NCBI GenBank assembly: GCA_015064735.1
Contig: SVRP01000001.1
Coordinates: 124,001-188,000 of the forward strand
Reading direction: 5' to 3'
DNA length: 64,000 nt
DNA from: Oscillospiraceae bacterium
GTDB lineage: Bacteria > Bacillota > Clostridia > Oscillospirales > CAG-272
This document shows, piece by piece, positions 27,337 to 36,638 of the stretch. The translations under genes were made by a program, and so were the position numbers. The notes beneath the pieces were generated by a model. That model made no database searches. It was not told the origin of the DNA and saw only the letters and a program-made list of their open reading frames with translations. Position 1 is the stretch's first letter. The number at the start of each line of letters is the position of its first letter.

Positions 27337-27983
27337 AGCACTACGTACTGACAGTCGATTACGCAACCGATGGAGATGCTGGCTCCGACGTGCTTGGCGT
27401 TTTCCATTCGCCCGAAGCGGCAAAATCGGAGTACGACAAACAGGTTGCCACCGAGAGGGAGAACGCAGAGAATAACAACTGGACGGTCGAGGTTGATGAG
27501 GACGTCTTGTTTGAAGCTAACGCAGAAGGCGACCACGCCAACAATCACGTTTGCCTGTATGTTCAGGAAGTGAACGCCATCGACGACGGAGAATGGGAGC
27601 AGTTGCTCAAAGGCAAGGATGATTTCATCGTCGAGGTTTGCCCGTTCTGCGACCGTGAGGTTTATATGAGATGGAGCATCGAGGAAGATGGATACGTGGC
27701 TCACTGCCCGTACTGCGGAGAAACGATGATGCTCTGCGACGAATGCTTCCACCGAGACGGAAACGAAGGAGACGGACCTTGCGATTACGACGGAGAGCGT
27801 TGCTCCTGCTACCGCAATCCCGAAGGCAGAGTTCTCCCTTCCAGAAAAGCAGAATTGCTTGACAATGCAATCGCCCATCTTACCGAGCTGGCAGGACGCT
27901 CGGAAATCCATAACACGCTTCGCTGTATCGGCTTCACCGATTACGAAATGAAAATGCTCTTGGAGGTAGAAGAAGATGGTTAG
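27333..27983 (+). CDS. zinc-ribbon-containing hypothetical protein
   Basis: 216 aa with CPFC...CPYC...CDEC...CSC cysteines. Confidence 0.65.
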   Translation: MKHYVLTVDYATDGDAGSDVLGVFHSPEAAKSEYDKQVATERENAENNNWTVEVDEDVLFEANAEGDHANNHVCLYVQEVNAIDDGEWEQLLKGKDDFIVEVCPFCDREVYMRWSIEEDGYVAHCPYCGETMMLCDECFHRDGNEGDGPCDYDGERCSCYRNPEGRVLPSRKAELLDNAIAHLTELAGRSEIHNTLRCIGFTDYEMKMLLEVEEDG

Positions 27984-28356
27984 TTTTTACGAAAAGGACG
28001 GTTTCCTTTATACGCATCAGCTCGGACACCCCGATCACGTTTTCGAGATCGTAGATTTCGTCCCGCTCGGATATACGATTTGGAACATCGGAAAGAATAT
28101 GCCCGAAGGGTATCTCCCACTCTGCCGGCTCAAAGCAGTTCAGGAGTTCGAGGGCGGTTGCAGCATCGAACCTGACACTCTGAAAGCCATCCGTATTCCT
28201 GAAGCACAGATTATTCTCAAAGGAGCGAGCTGTGCGGGAACGCTTGACGAAATGGAAGCATTCGTTAAAAGGCATAAGAAAAGCAAGAAGCAGTCCTATT
28301 GGGTTAAGTGCGTGGAAGACGCTCTGCCCTATGTAAGACAACTGAAATGGCGTTGA
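27976..28356 (+). CDS. hypothetical phage protein
   Basis: 126 aa. Confidence 0.6.
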   Translation: MVSFYEKDGFLYTHQLGHPDHVFEIVDFVPLGYTIWNIGKNMPEGYLPLCRLKAVQEFEGGCSIEPDTLKAIRIPEAQIILKGASCAGTLDEMEAFVKRHKKSKKQSYWVKCVEDALPYVRQLKWR

Positions 28357-28377
28357 GCCAAGAAAGGAGATAACCCG

Positions 28378-28572
28378 ATGAAATTGGTATCCAAAAGAAA
28401 CCTCGATCAGAAAAATCGAGTGTTCATACCAAAGGAGTACATTACCGCTGCGGGCGGGATCTACGACGGTGAGTGCTACATCACCTTCGACGAGGACACG
28501 AAGAAAATCGAGATTCTGTTTCCGTCCGCACTGGAGATGATAGAAAAGAGCGAAAGCTCGGAAAGGAGATAA
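28378..28572 (+). CDS. AbrB/SpoVT-like DNA-binding protein
   Basis: MKLVSKRNLDQKNRVFIPKEYITAAG swapped-hairpin-like. Confidence 0.55.
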   Translation: MKLVSKRNLDQKNRVFIPKEYITAAGGIYDGECYITFDEDTKKIEILFPSALEMIEKSESSERR

Positions 28573-28576
28573 GACT

Positions 28577-28741
28577 ATGCTCATAGCATTCAAGATCTTG
28601 ACGATCATCGCTTTTGCTATTGCCACACTGTACGGTATGGGAGGCAAGGAAGAGATCGAAAAGAAATACGGTCTTTGGATTTCCGCCGTAGCTGGCGTGT
28701 TGTTCATCGCCGCAGAAGCAGTATCCCGAATTTTACCCTAA
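28577..28741 (+). CDS. small membrane protein (54 aa)
   Basis: MLIAFKILTIIAFAIATLYG...; two hydrophobic segments; not in supplied track. Confidence 0.5.
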   Translation: MLIAFKILTIIAFAIATLYGMGGKEEIEKKYGLWISAVAGVLFIAAEAVSRILP

Positions 28742-28753
28742 AAGGAGAACAGA

Positions 28754-29350
28754 ATGAAAGAACAGTTTATCGAGATCTACACTAAGTACATCAAACGCCC
28801 CGGAGCTGACAAGCTCCTTGAATGGCTGAAGACCACCGATTTCTTCACAGCTCCCGCAAGCACCCGTTTCCACCTGTCGAGAGAGGGCGGCTTGGTCGAG
28901 CACAGCATCGGAGTATTCAACCGACTGAAAGACCTCTACTACCACGAAGGCCTGAACGAAAAGAACGAGCAGACAGACGAGGAAGCAATGGAAACCATCG
29001 CTATCTGCGGTCTGCTCCACGACGTTTGCAAGGCTAACTTCTACGGAGTTGAGATGAGAAACAAGAAGAACGATCAAGGTTTTTGGGAGAAAGTCCCGTT
29101 CTACATCGTAGATGACAAGCTCCCCTACGGTCACGGCGAGAAATCGGTTTATATCATTTCGAGCTTTATGAAGCTCGCAAGAGATGAGGCGATGGCAATT
29201 CGCTGGCATATGGGAAAATATGAAGCCGAAGGAAGTGCAGCAATGGCTCTCGGAGCAGCATTCGAAAAATATCCTCTTGCGGTTCTGACGCACGTGGCTG
29301 ACCTGCTCGCTACCAGCATCGACGAGGCAGGGACGGAGGAAAAGAAATGA
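28754..29350 (+). CDS. HD-domain phosphohydrolase-like protein
   Basis: H..GGLVEHSIGV...GLLHDVCKANFYG...HVADLLATSIDEA. Confidence 0.75.
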   Translation: MKEQFIEIYTKYIKRPGADKLLEWLKTTDFFTAPASTRFHLSREGGLVEHSIGVFNRLKDLYYHEGLNEKNEQTDEEAMETIAICGLLHDVCKANFYGVEMRNKKNDQGFWEKVPFYIVDDKLPYGHGEKSVYIISSFMKLARDEAMAIRWHMGKYEAEGSAAMALGAAFEKYPLAVLTHVADLLATSIDEAGTEEKK

Positions 29351-29568
29351 GTGTAAAAAAGAGAGAAATCAAAGAACCCGGAACAATGCTCCGAGCAGCA
29401 GCGTGGCGTAGGCAAGGCTACATTAGCGGAGCAAGAGAAACAGCCTTGAAGATTCAGGAGTTTTTGCACGAAAGAGAGGACAAAGCGGCTTGTTCTGTTA
29501 GCATCTATGCGGTAGATGAAGTGGTCGGAGAAATATTGAGGTGGTTGGAAGATGAAGATAACGGCTGA
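29347..29568 (+). CDS. hypothetical phage protein
   Basis: 73 aa, overlaps upstream stop. Confidence 0.55.
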   Translation: MSVKKREIKEPGTMLRAAAWRRQGYISGARETALKIQEFLHEREDKAACSVSIYAVDEVVGEILRWLEDEDNG

Positions 29569-29959
29569 CATCATCAAAGAAGGGTTGACGCACTGCAACC
29601 TCACCGAGAAAACCAAGTGCGATAATTGCCCGTATGCAATCATCGAGCTGGCAGACGATGAGTTATGTTCGGAACGTCTTGCGAATGATGCCATTGCCCT
29701 CATTGACAGACTCCAAGGAACCAACGAAGATCTCGCAAATGCAATCCTGAAGAAAGAGGATTGGATGCAGGAGATGCTCACGAAGAACCAGCAGCTCTCT
29801 GACAGGCTGGCATCGGCGAGAGATGACACGATCAAGGATTTTCAAAAGAGGGCAAAAGAAAAGTTCGTTTCCATTGATGGCACGTTTGAATGCTCGGAGG
29901 TTGAAGAGCTGATAGACGAAACAGCTTTGGAAATGGGAGAGGAGATTTACGATGAGTAA
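29552..29959 (+). CDS. hypothetical phage protein
   Basis: 135 aa, N-terminal KCDNCPY motif. Confidence 0.55.
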   Translation: MKITADIIKEGLTHCNLTEKTKCDNCPYAIIELADDELCSERLANDAIALIDRLQGTNEDLANAILKKEDWMQEMLTKNQQLSDRLASARDDTIKDFQKRAKEKFVSIDGTFECSEVEELIDETALEMGEEIYDE

Positions 29960-30293
29960 CACTCGTGAAGAGATCCTGAGACGTGATTTTTCGGCTGAGT
30001 TCGTCAGAAAGATGGAGAATGCAATCGAGATGTCGCACTATAAGTACGGTTGGTCGAGCGACACCTACCCCGAACTCGCTCAGGCGTACAAGTGCATCGA
30101 GGAGAGACTCGAAATGTACCGCAAGACGCATAACACAGAGTATCTCGTGGACGTTGCGAACTTTGCAATGCTGGAGTATATGCACCCGTCATTCTCGGAT
30201 GCGGAATACACCCCTACCGACAGCGACAAATCCTGCGGACTCGCAGGAGGAATTTCATACAAGCAAATGATGGAGGAAACGTATGACACCTGA
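29952..30293 (+). CDS. hypothetical phage protein
   Basis: 113 aa. Confidence 0.55.
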   Translation: MSNTREEILRRDFSAEFVRKMENAIEMSHYKYGWSSDTYPELAQAYKCIEERLEMYRKTHNTEYLVDVANFAMLEYMHPSFSDAEYTPTDSDKSCGLAGGISYKQMMEETYDT

Positions 30294-30618
30294 AGCAAGC
30301 AAGGACATCGAAAGAATGGTCGATATAATGACCGAACACGCTCTGAAAAGCTCTCGCATCACTCCAACAGGTCACGATCTCAAGACCACACGCCAAAGGT
30401 ATAGAGAAATTATGCAAGGATATGCAGAAAAGCTCTATAAGGCTGGATGCAGATTCGAGGTCAAGGGTGAGTGGATCGGCACAGAATATGACGGATACGC
30501 CGATGGTGTTCCTGTATATGACGTGTACGAATGCTCGGTATGCGGCAACGAATACCACGGAGACGAGCCGCCAAGCCACTGCCCTGATTGCGGGGCGAAG
30601 CTGAAATGGGGCGATTGA
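30283..30618 (+). CDS. zinc-ribbon hypothetical protein
   Basis: C-terminal CSVCGNEY...CPDCGAKL. Confidence 0.6.
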   Translation: MTPEASKDIERMVDIMTEHALKSSRITPTGHDLKTTRQRYREIMQGYAEKLYKAGCRFEVKGEWIGTEYDGYADGVPVYDVYECSVCGNEYHGDEPPSHCPDCGAKLKWGD

Positions 30619-30619
30619 T

Positions 30620-31294
30620 ATGGGAAAACACGTCAAAGGATATGTCGTCCCGGAAGAAATCCTCGAATGCTGTGCGGAATGCCCGTTCCGCTCTAAATCG
30701 GAGGAGATCCCTGCGGGCAGAGGTGTTTACAAGAAGATTTGCCGATGCCTGTTAGCACCCGAAGAGATCGAGGATCCGTGGAGAGATCTCGAATGGACTT
30801 GCGACCATAAGGAAGAATGGTGTCCCCTCAAAACCGTAGAAGAATATTTGCAAAGCAAAGGAGAAAAAGCAATGAAAGTAAGAATCAACACACACGGCAA
30901 CCCCGTACCCGAAAAGGCAGAGGGCGGAGATTGGTATGATCTTCGCACTTCGGAAGACGTTTCCCTGAAGGAAGGCGAGCTGAAGATTATCCCTCTCGGT
31001 ATTTCGATTGAGATCCCGAAGGGATACACGGCGTACATCTTGCCGAGAAGCAGCACACCCAAGAAGTTCGGGATCCAGATGGTAAACAGTATGGGCGTCA
31101 TCGACCAGTCCTACGGCGGCGATAACGACATCCTCGGATTCGTAGCCAAGGCTCTCCGTGACACGACTATCGAGAAAGGCACGAGAGTCGCACAGCTCGC
31201 CATCTACAAGTCGCCAGAAACACTTGAATTTGAATCCGTGGAACGCCTCGGAAACGCAGATCGTGGTGGCTTCGGCTCCACCGGAACAAAGTAA
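30620..31294 (+). CDS. dut: dUTPase with N-terminal Cys-rich extension
   Basis: 224 aa; dUTPase motifs LPRSS, GVIDQSYGGD, RVAQL, RGGFGSTG; internal ATG 30872 with its own RBS. Confidence 0.8.
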   Translation: MGKHVKGYVVPEEILECCAECPFRSKSEEIPAGRGVYKKICRCLLAPEEIEDPWRDLEWTCDHKEEWCPLKTVEEYLQSKGEKAMKVRINTHGNPVPEKAEGGDWYDLRTSEDVSLKEGELKIIPLGISIEIPKGYTAYILPRSSTPKKFGIQMVNSMGVIDQSYGGDNDILGFVAKALRDTTIEKGTRVAQLAIYKSPETLEFESVERLGNADRGGFGSTGTK

Positions 31295-31310
31295 GAAAGG
31301 AGGCGTGGAA

Positions 31311-31517
31311 ATGAAAAAGAAGGTGAATGAAATGACGAAGGAAGAAAGAGTCGGCGGAATGATTACCAGAATTCAGGAAGCGGCAATTGAGTTCGGCTTG
31401 AACATTACTATTTACGAAGGTAAGATCGGCTTCGTAGATCAGAAAGAGGGCAAGATTGTAGCTCTTTGGAATGCAACTCACAAGATGAGCGAACTCAAAG
31501 GAGCGAATGATGAGTAA
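31311..31517 (+). CDS. hypothetical phage protein
   Basis: ATG after AAAGGAGG. Confidence 0.55.
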   Translation: MKKKVNEMTKEERVGGMITRIQEAAIEFGLNITIYEGKIGFVDQKEGKIVALWNATHKMSELKGANDE

Positions 31518-31746
31518 ATATTTCGCAATGTACAAATGCCAGATGTGCGGGGCGGTTATCAAATACGGAGAATCGGCTGACTTGCCACCCGAAGCGATAC
31601 CCCAACTTCTCGGCAAAGTAGTTCAGCAAAATCAGCTTTTTGCCGGAAATCCAGCTCTGCATCAGGCACAAATGTACTTGCCTCACCGTTGTAAAGACGG
31701 AAGTGGAGGGTTGGCAGTATTTGCAGGATTCAAGCGTGAAATTTGA
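31507..31746 (+). CDS. hypothetical protein, N-terminal CxxC
   Basis: 79 aa; ATGATG start. Confidence 0.55.
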   Translation: MMSKYFAMYKCQMCGAVIKYGESADLPPEAIPQLLGKVVQQNQLFAGNPALHQAQMYLPHRCKDGSGGLAVFAGFKREI

Positions 31747-31813
31747 CTCGTAGGAGTAATTCTACGACCTCCGAACCTACAATACCCCATTTGACCTTGC
31801 TCTATTTGATATA

Positions 31814-31848
31814 GGCGACCTCTTCGGATTGAAAAGGTCGCCTTTTCT
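31814..31848 (+). terminator. stem-loop AGGCGACC...GGTCGCCT + TTTT
   Basis: 8 bp stem followed by TTTTC. Confidence 0.75.
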
Positions 31849-31859
31849 GTTTACCAAGC

Positions 31860-31910
31860 GGTTGACGATTTGGTTGACGAAATGGTTGAAAAACGGTTGC
31901 CGAGTGGTTG
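31860..31910. repeat. five helically phased GGTTG direct repeats
   Basis: GGTTG starts at 31860, 31872, 31884, 31895, 31906. Confidence 0.75.
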
Positions 31911-31932
31911 TCGCTCCGCCTTGTTTTGCTTT

Positions 31933-32030
31933 GATTATAAATAAAATTGTTTATTTTGAAAAAATATTGAAAAAATATCCGTAAAACTATTGACAAATGT
32001 TTCGGTTTATTGTAAGATAAAGTAAAGATA
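31933..32030 (+). promoter_or_regulatory. early promoter P2
   Basis: TTGACA 31990 / TAAGAT 32013, 17-nt spacer, AAAGTAAAG downstream, AT-rich upstream. Confidence 0.8.
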
Positions 32031-32066
32031 AACCAACACCAGTTGGAATAGAAAAGGAGAAAAGAA

Positions 32067-32447
32067 ATGGCAGAAATCAAGATTATCAGCAAAGAGGAAC
32101 TCTACAAGATGTTCGACGAGGAAGAAAGGACCGGCAGAGATTTTCTCGACATCGAAAGACAGCAAGAAGTTGACGGTAAGTGGTGTCAGGTTTACAGGAA
32201 CACCAGAAACGGAGAGCTTTACGCAAGCCAAACAAGAAAGTCAGTACATATGGGGTTCAACTCCAACGAGGAAGGAAAGGTCGAGGAGCTCATCGCAACC
32301 GTAGAGAAGTACGGAGAAGCAGAAGCGAGCTACGGAGTTACCGGAAGAACGTGCCACGAAATGTTAGCACACGACCTTGCAAAGTTGCTCCCTCAGTTCA
32401 GATTTGTTATCGGGTATAACTACCAGTGCGAGGTGTACCAGAACTGA
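32067..32447 (+). CDS. hypothetical phage protein
   Basis: 126 aa, RBS AAAGGAG. Confidence 0.65.
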   Translation: MAEIKIISKEELYKMFDEEERTGRDFLDIERQQEVDGKWCQVYRNTRNGELYASQTRKSVHMGFNSNEEGKVEELIATVEKYGEAEASYGVTGRTCHEMLAHDLAKLLPQFRFVIGYNYQCEVYQN

Positions 32448-32461
32448 CAGGAGGTAAAGAA

Positions 32462-32626
32462 ATGTTTGCATTGTCCCTGTGGAAGCACGAGGAGTTCAAG
32501 AAACTCCTCGGCTTCGCCAAAGATCAGGCAGAAGCCGAAGAAAAAGTCGCAGAAATCGTTAAGAAGTACGGAGCGGATTACCTGAAAGATTACGGGTACA
32601 GCATCCGCATCGAGCTTGCTATTTGA
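32462..32626 (+). CDS. small hypothetical protein
   Basis: ATG after CAGGAGGTAAAGA. Confidence 0.6.
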   Translation: MFALSLWKHEEFKKLLGFAKDQAEAEEKVAEIVKKYGADYLKDYGYSIRIELAI

Positions 32627-32639
32627 AAGGAGAACGAAA

Positions 32640-32792
32640 ATGAAGAAATGGGTTGTTCGAATCGTAAATGCAGATACAGGCAGAGTAAGAAATGCAACCG
32701 CAATGGCTGACACCAAGCAGCAGGCGGTTGATAAGGTTCGGATGAAAGACTCCGAGTACGTGGCGTTCTGTTACGTGGAAAGCGAGGGATGA
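32640..32792 (+). CDS. small hypothetical protein (50 aa)
   Basis: ATG after AAAGGAGAACGAAA; not in supplied track. Confidence 0.5.
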   Translation: MKKWVVRIVNADTGRVRNATAMADTKQQAVDKVRMKDSEYVAFCYVESEG

Positions 32793-32795
32793 CAG

Positions 32796-32969
32796 ATGTT
32801 CTACGTGTATATGGATAGTCCCTACGGAACCGAGCTGATAGGTAGCTCAGAAGACAGAAAAACAGCCGAAGAGATCAAGGCTAAACAGGATGCGAAATGG
32901 GAGCCCGGCTTTATGTGGAGCACCCGCATCACCGAAAAAGAAGTAAAAGAATTCACTTGTTTCGATTGA
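32796..32969 (+). CDS. small hypothetical protein (57 aa)
   Basis: MFYVYMDSPYGTELIGSSEDRKTAEEIK; not in supplied track. Confidence 0.5.
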   Translation: MFYVYMDSPYGTELIGSSEDRKTAEEIKAKQDAKWEPGFMWSTRITEKEVKEFTCFD

Positions 32970-32982
32970 AAGGAGAAACGAT

Positions 32983-33306
32983 ATGGCAAAGTTCAAGTTC
33001 AAGAAGAATGACACGGTAGTAACCCACGACAATTTCGTAGCAATCGTAGTCGATATGGGAGAGGGCGAGGACGGAGTGAACTACTACGAGTGCAAGCCCG
33101 CAGCATTCCCCGGCATTGCTCGTGAGTTCCCGGAAGACCACCTGAAGCCTATTGAGTTGACGTGGAGATGGCTCTGGGAAGAAGTTCGCAAGACCTGCTC
33201 CTGCGATGAATTTGCAGACAACATCATCGGACACCTGATGGATGAACACGAGAGTTGGGAGTGGGATGCAATTATCCCTATGTCCGCCCTCTCGGCACTG
33301 AACTGA
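32983..33306 (+). CDS. hypothetical phage protein
   Basis: 107 aa, RBS AAAGGAG. Confidence 0.6.
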   Translation: MAKFKFKKNDTVVTHDNFVAIVVDMGEGEDGVNYYECKPAAFPGIAREFPEDHLKPIELTWRWLWEEVRKTCSCDEFADNIIGHLMDEHESWEWDAIIPMSALSALN

Positions 33307-33318
33307 AAGGAGAAAGAT

Positions 33319-33561
33319 GTGGGTTATTACGTTGCGAATACGCTGAATGGCTGGAAGCGTTTTGTTCAGTTAAGAGACGCTAAAAAGGCTGTTCTTGAAA
33401 GCAGTAGAAAATGCAAAGACACTCGATATTACGTATGCGACGGTTCGATAATCGGTCCCGTGGTTTGTTATGCACTGGGCGGAGAGTTGTACAAGGCAGA
33501 TGGATACCTTTACGAAAGGAGAGACAGCGATGACACTATTCGATTTGAAAGGCGTGATTGA
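33319..33561 (+). CDS. hypothetical phage protein
   Basis: 80 aa, GTG start after AAAGGAG. Confidence 0.55.
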   Translation: MGYYVANTLNGWKRFVQLRDAKKAVLESSRKCKDTRYYVCDGSIIGPVVCYALGGELYKADGYLYERRDSDDTIRFERRD

Positions 33562-33910
33562 TTTCACCTTCGACATCGCAGATGACGAGATCGACGCCAG
33601 TTTCTACATAGAGCTCGACGAGATCAGGCAAGATTACCTGAAGGAGATCGAGGTTGTAAGAATCTCGAAAGACCTGATTGTGTGTAAGCTCACACAGTTC
33701 CTTCGCAGAAAGGCGATTTTTCACCCGACCGAGATCACGAAGTATCTTGATGACAACTACGATGACATCGAATGGAAGAACTATTTGAAAGCTCAGCTCA
33801 CCAAGACACCGAAAGGCAAGGTTGACATCACAGATGATGGCGGTGAAGCCGTGTACCGCTTCATCAATGACGATATGTACGATTTCCTCACGGCAGAAAA
33901 AGAAGATTAA
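33530..33910 (+). CDS. hypothetical phage protein
   Basis: ATG after AAAGGAGAGACAGCG; within ORF 33470-33910. Confidence 0.6.
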   Translation: MTLFDLKGVIDFTFDIADDEIDASFYIELDEIRQDYLKEIEVVRISKDLIVCKLTQFLRRKAIFHPTEITKYLDDNYDDIEWKNYLKAQLTKTPKGKVDITDDGGEAVYRFINDDMYDFLTAEKED

Positions 33911-33922
33911 GGAGATAAGAAA

Positions 33923-34279
33923 ATGGCAAGAAAGAAAATGTTCAAGACAACGGTTGATATTCACGAGAAGATGCTCGGCGGCAACTTCGACACGGGAGCC
34001 TACACCTACGTTAAGGAGTGCGATACGCTCGAACAGGCGAAGGACATCAAGGATCTGCTTTGGCAGGCTATCGAGATCGAAGGCATCGGCGACACCGAAT
34101 GCTTTGTAGAGGTTTTGATCGAGAAGAACGGAGAATACCGTGACAGAGATGAGTTCGTTATGGTAACGAAGATCGTCAGAACCGATGTCCCCAGCAAGTT
34201 CGTTGTATGGGGAGATATGGAACCCCATCTGTTCGAGGTTGACAAAGAAAAGAGCGTCCTCAATATCGAATTGGCATAA
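33923..34279 (+). CDS. hypothetical phage protein
   Basis: 118 aa, RBS AAGGAG. Confidence 0.6.
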   Translation: MARKKMFKTTVDIHEKMLGGNFDTGAYTYVKECDTLEQAKDIKDLLWQAIEIEGIGDTECFVEVLIEKNGEYRDRDEFVMVTKIVRTDVPSKFVVWGDMEPHLFEVDKEKSVLNIELA

Positions 34280-34293
34280 AGGAGAAAGAAAGT

Positions 34294-34686
34294 ATGGTTT
34301 TCACAGAAGCAGACAAGGAGAAGCTAATCAGCAACATCGAAGAGATGGTTGCCTACATCAAGGAAAGCATCCAGCCAAGAGTGAACGACGAGATCGAGGT
34401 TCACTTCGGGGGCAAGCACACTTGTATCAGAAGTGGTTCCGTTACAGACGAGTATCATCTGAAGGTTACGCCGAAGTGTATCGAATATGCCGTAAAGTTC
34501 GGTCCATACGGAAACTTTGGAGAAAAGGGTTCAAGAAACCTCGCATCCAGCATTAACAGAATCACCGAGTATCCTGAGTTTATGCTCGATTTTGTCAAGA
34601 ACTGGTTCGACATCAAGTGCAGACTCAACACGGCAGTATCGGAACAGGAAGACGCTATGAAAGCGATTTACGAATTCAAAGTGTGA
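34294..34686 (+). CDS. hypothetical phage protein
   Basis: 130 aa, RBS AAAGGAG. Confidence 0.6.
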   Translation: MVFTEADKEKLISNIEEMVAYIKESIQPRVNDEIEVHFGGKHTCIRSGSVTDEYHLKVTPKCIEYAVKFGPYGNFGEKGSRNLASSINRITEYPEFMLDFVKNWFDIKCRLNTAVSEQEDAMKAIYEFKV

Positions 34687-34696
34687 GGTGAAAGAT

Positions 34697-35017
34697 ATGA
34701 CATTCAGCAAATGAAACATCGAATCAGAGCTCGGATATAAGCCCATCACGACCTTTTGGATGGATTTCAGCATTGCCGAGCAGTACAGTAAGTCGGGTGT
34801 TATTGACACCTTCCGCAGAGCGATGAAGGAATGGAAGCACAATTACAAGTATCTGACGGAGCTTGTAATGGTTCTCAATCACAAGGTCGCCCAGCACTAC
34901 CGCACGTTTCCCGATCTCGCCGCACTGTACCAGCAGTTGTTTGAGCAGGCGGAGACATACGCCCTCGAAAACCTGAAGGGCGAAGAATTGCAGTATTACT
35001 ACGACACCACGAATTGA
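34697..35017 (+). pseudogene. hypothetical phage protein interrupted by in-frame TGA
   Basis: MTFSK-TGA-NIESELGYKPITTFWMDFSIAEQYSKSG...; ATG with upstream RBS, same frame as ORF 34760-35017. Confidence 0.7.
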
Positions 35018-35028
35018 AAGGAGCGACT

Positions 35029-35226
35029 ATGGCAAGAGTGAAGTATTTGCCGAGAAAGAGAGGTCTCGAAATCGGCATCCAGCAGTTCCCGAATTTCAGC
35101 GTCACCGGAAGCGTTATCGGTATGAAAGAAAAGTATTACGGCAAAGACGCCCTGCTCGTTCGATGTGGTTCGTGGATCTACAATGTAACGAGCCGACCTG
35201 ATATTTACTATGGAGAGGCGTATTGA
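35029..35226 (+). CDS. hypothetical phage protein
   Basis: ATG after AAAGGAGCGACT. Confidence 0.55.
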   Translation: MARVKYLPRKRGLEIGIQQFPNFSVTGSVIGMKEKYYGKDALLVRCGSWIYNVTSRPDIYYGEAY

Positions 35227-35399
35227 CCTGCGACCTCCCAAACACCCTTAAACACCCTCGAAAATCGCACAAAACTCTCGCCAAGAGGTTTTCTTTGGGC
35301 GAACCACCAAATACCCTACCGAAAACAAAACCCCGCACAAGCGAAATTTGAGGCATCTACGGGCATTCAGTTACCAGACGGATATGGAAGGAGAAACAG

Positions 35400-35786
35400 A
35401 TGGCAAAGAAATTGACACCGGAACAGATTGAGAAGATGGCGGTCGAAGTCAGAAAGTTCTTGCTTGATAAGCAGCTTTGGATCGACGTGACTATCTATTT
35501 CAACGGAAAGGCGTTCAGCACGAACGATAAGAGCGGAGAACACTTCGCATACAACGATCCGAATGACCTCATCGTAATCGAGGACGCAGATCCCAAGCGT
35601 TGCCTCGAATACACGGGAGAAATCCTCTGTATGACTTTCGAGGGACCGCTTTACGAGTGCATCAACGGATACAGCGGAGCATATGGTAATAAAGTGGTCG
35701 AAGGTCTTATGAAGATCTTCGGAAAGTACGGTTGCTATTACGAGCAGGGATACGCTTGGTCGCTGGCACTGTACCCTAACGATTGA
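35400..35786 (+). CDS. hypothetical phage protein
   Basis: 128 aa, RBS AAGGAG. Confidence 0.6.
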   Translation: MAKKLTPEQIEKMAVEVRKFLLDKQLWIDVTIYFNGKAFSTNDKSGEHFAYNDPNDLIVIEDADPKRCLEYTGEILCMTFEGPLYECINGYSGAYGNKVVEGLMKIFGKYGCYYEQGYAWSLALYPND

Positions 35787-35803
35787 GAAAGGAAGAAAAA
35801 AGA

Positions 35804-36637
35804 ATGTTAAGGAAGATTTACGCAGAGATCGAGTTCGACCAAGAGGTTGCAGACCGATACGCAGAAACCAACGGCTTGGATGAGCCGACGCCCATCGACC
35901 ATCTCGAAAAGGAATTCGGTTGGCTCGAACAGAGCGGATTTACCCTTGGGAAAGCCGTGATCGCCGATGGTGACGACGACTCCGTTTGGGAGCGATACAT
36001 CAACTACCTGTTTGAGTGGGCGTTGGAACGTGCAGAGGATTTTGACCGAAAGGGAGAATCGCCTATGTCTTACGAGAGATTCGAGACGAAAGCACACCTT
36101 TCCGCCCCTCTCGTTCTCGCCTATCCCTCGATTGTCAATGTGATGATCGCCGATCTCGGAAACGGAGAAAAGACAGACGCAGGAGACAGAACGAGCTCGT
36201 TTTTCCAAATCGCCAAGAAGAAGGTAGGAGACAGTTGGAAATACCTGAACGTGCAGCTCATCGAGCGTATCGTTGCAGGGAGAATCGACAAGGACTACTA
36301 CGAGCTGTACGTGGTTGATGATATGAACGGCAAAGACTGTCATTCCTTCGAAACGAAGCACCTCTCGGAGAACGAGCTGTTTACGCTTATGAGCGAACTG
36401 ATGGAACGCATAGAGAAAAGAGCCGGAATCCGTGGAGTGCCTACCGTCCGCTCTGTTCAGAACAGTCTGCCCCGAAAGAAAGATCAGACAGTCGAGGAAA
36501 CGAACCGATGCTACCGTTGGCTCGTAGAATTTATGGCTGACAACAATATGTCCGTCAAAGAGCTGGCTGATTTTTGCGAGAGGAACGACGAATGGGTTTT
36601 CAGCAGGATGCTCGAAGATTGCGAGGAGGGAGAATGA
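35804..36637 (+). CDS. hypothetical phage protein
   Basis: about 277 aa; ATG 35804. Confidence 0.6.
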   Translation: MLRKIYAEIEFDQEVADRYAETNGLDEPTPIDHLEKEFGWLEQSGFTLGKAVIADGDDDSVWERYINYLFEWALERAEDFDRKGESPMSYERFETKAHLSAPLVLAYPSIVNVMIADLGNGEKTDAGDRTSSFFQIAKKKVGDSWKYLNVQLIERIVAGRIDKDYYELYVVDDMNGKDCHSFETKHLSENELFTLMSELMERIEKRAGIRGVPTVRSVQNSLPRKKDQTVEETNRCYRWLVEFMADNNMSVKELADFCERNDEWVFSRMLEDCEEGE

Positions 36638-36638
36638 T

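Noticed and set aside
34712-34714. Phage-wide UGA recoding
   Set aside because: TGA serves as the normal stop at many tight gene junctions nearby; only one interrupted gene seen.
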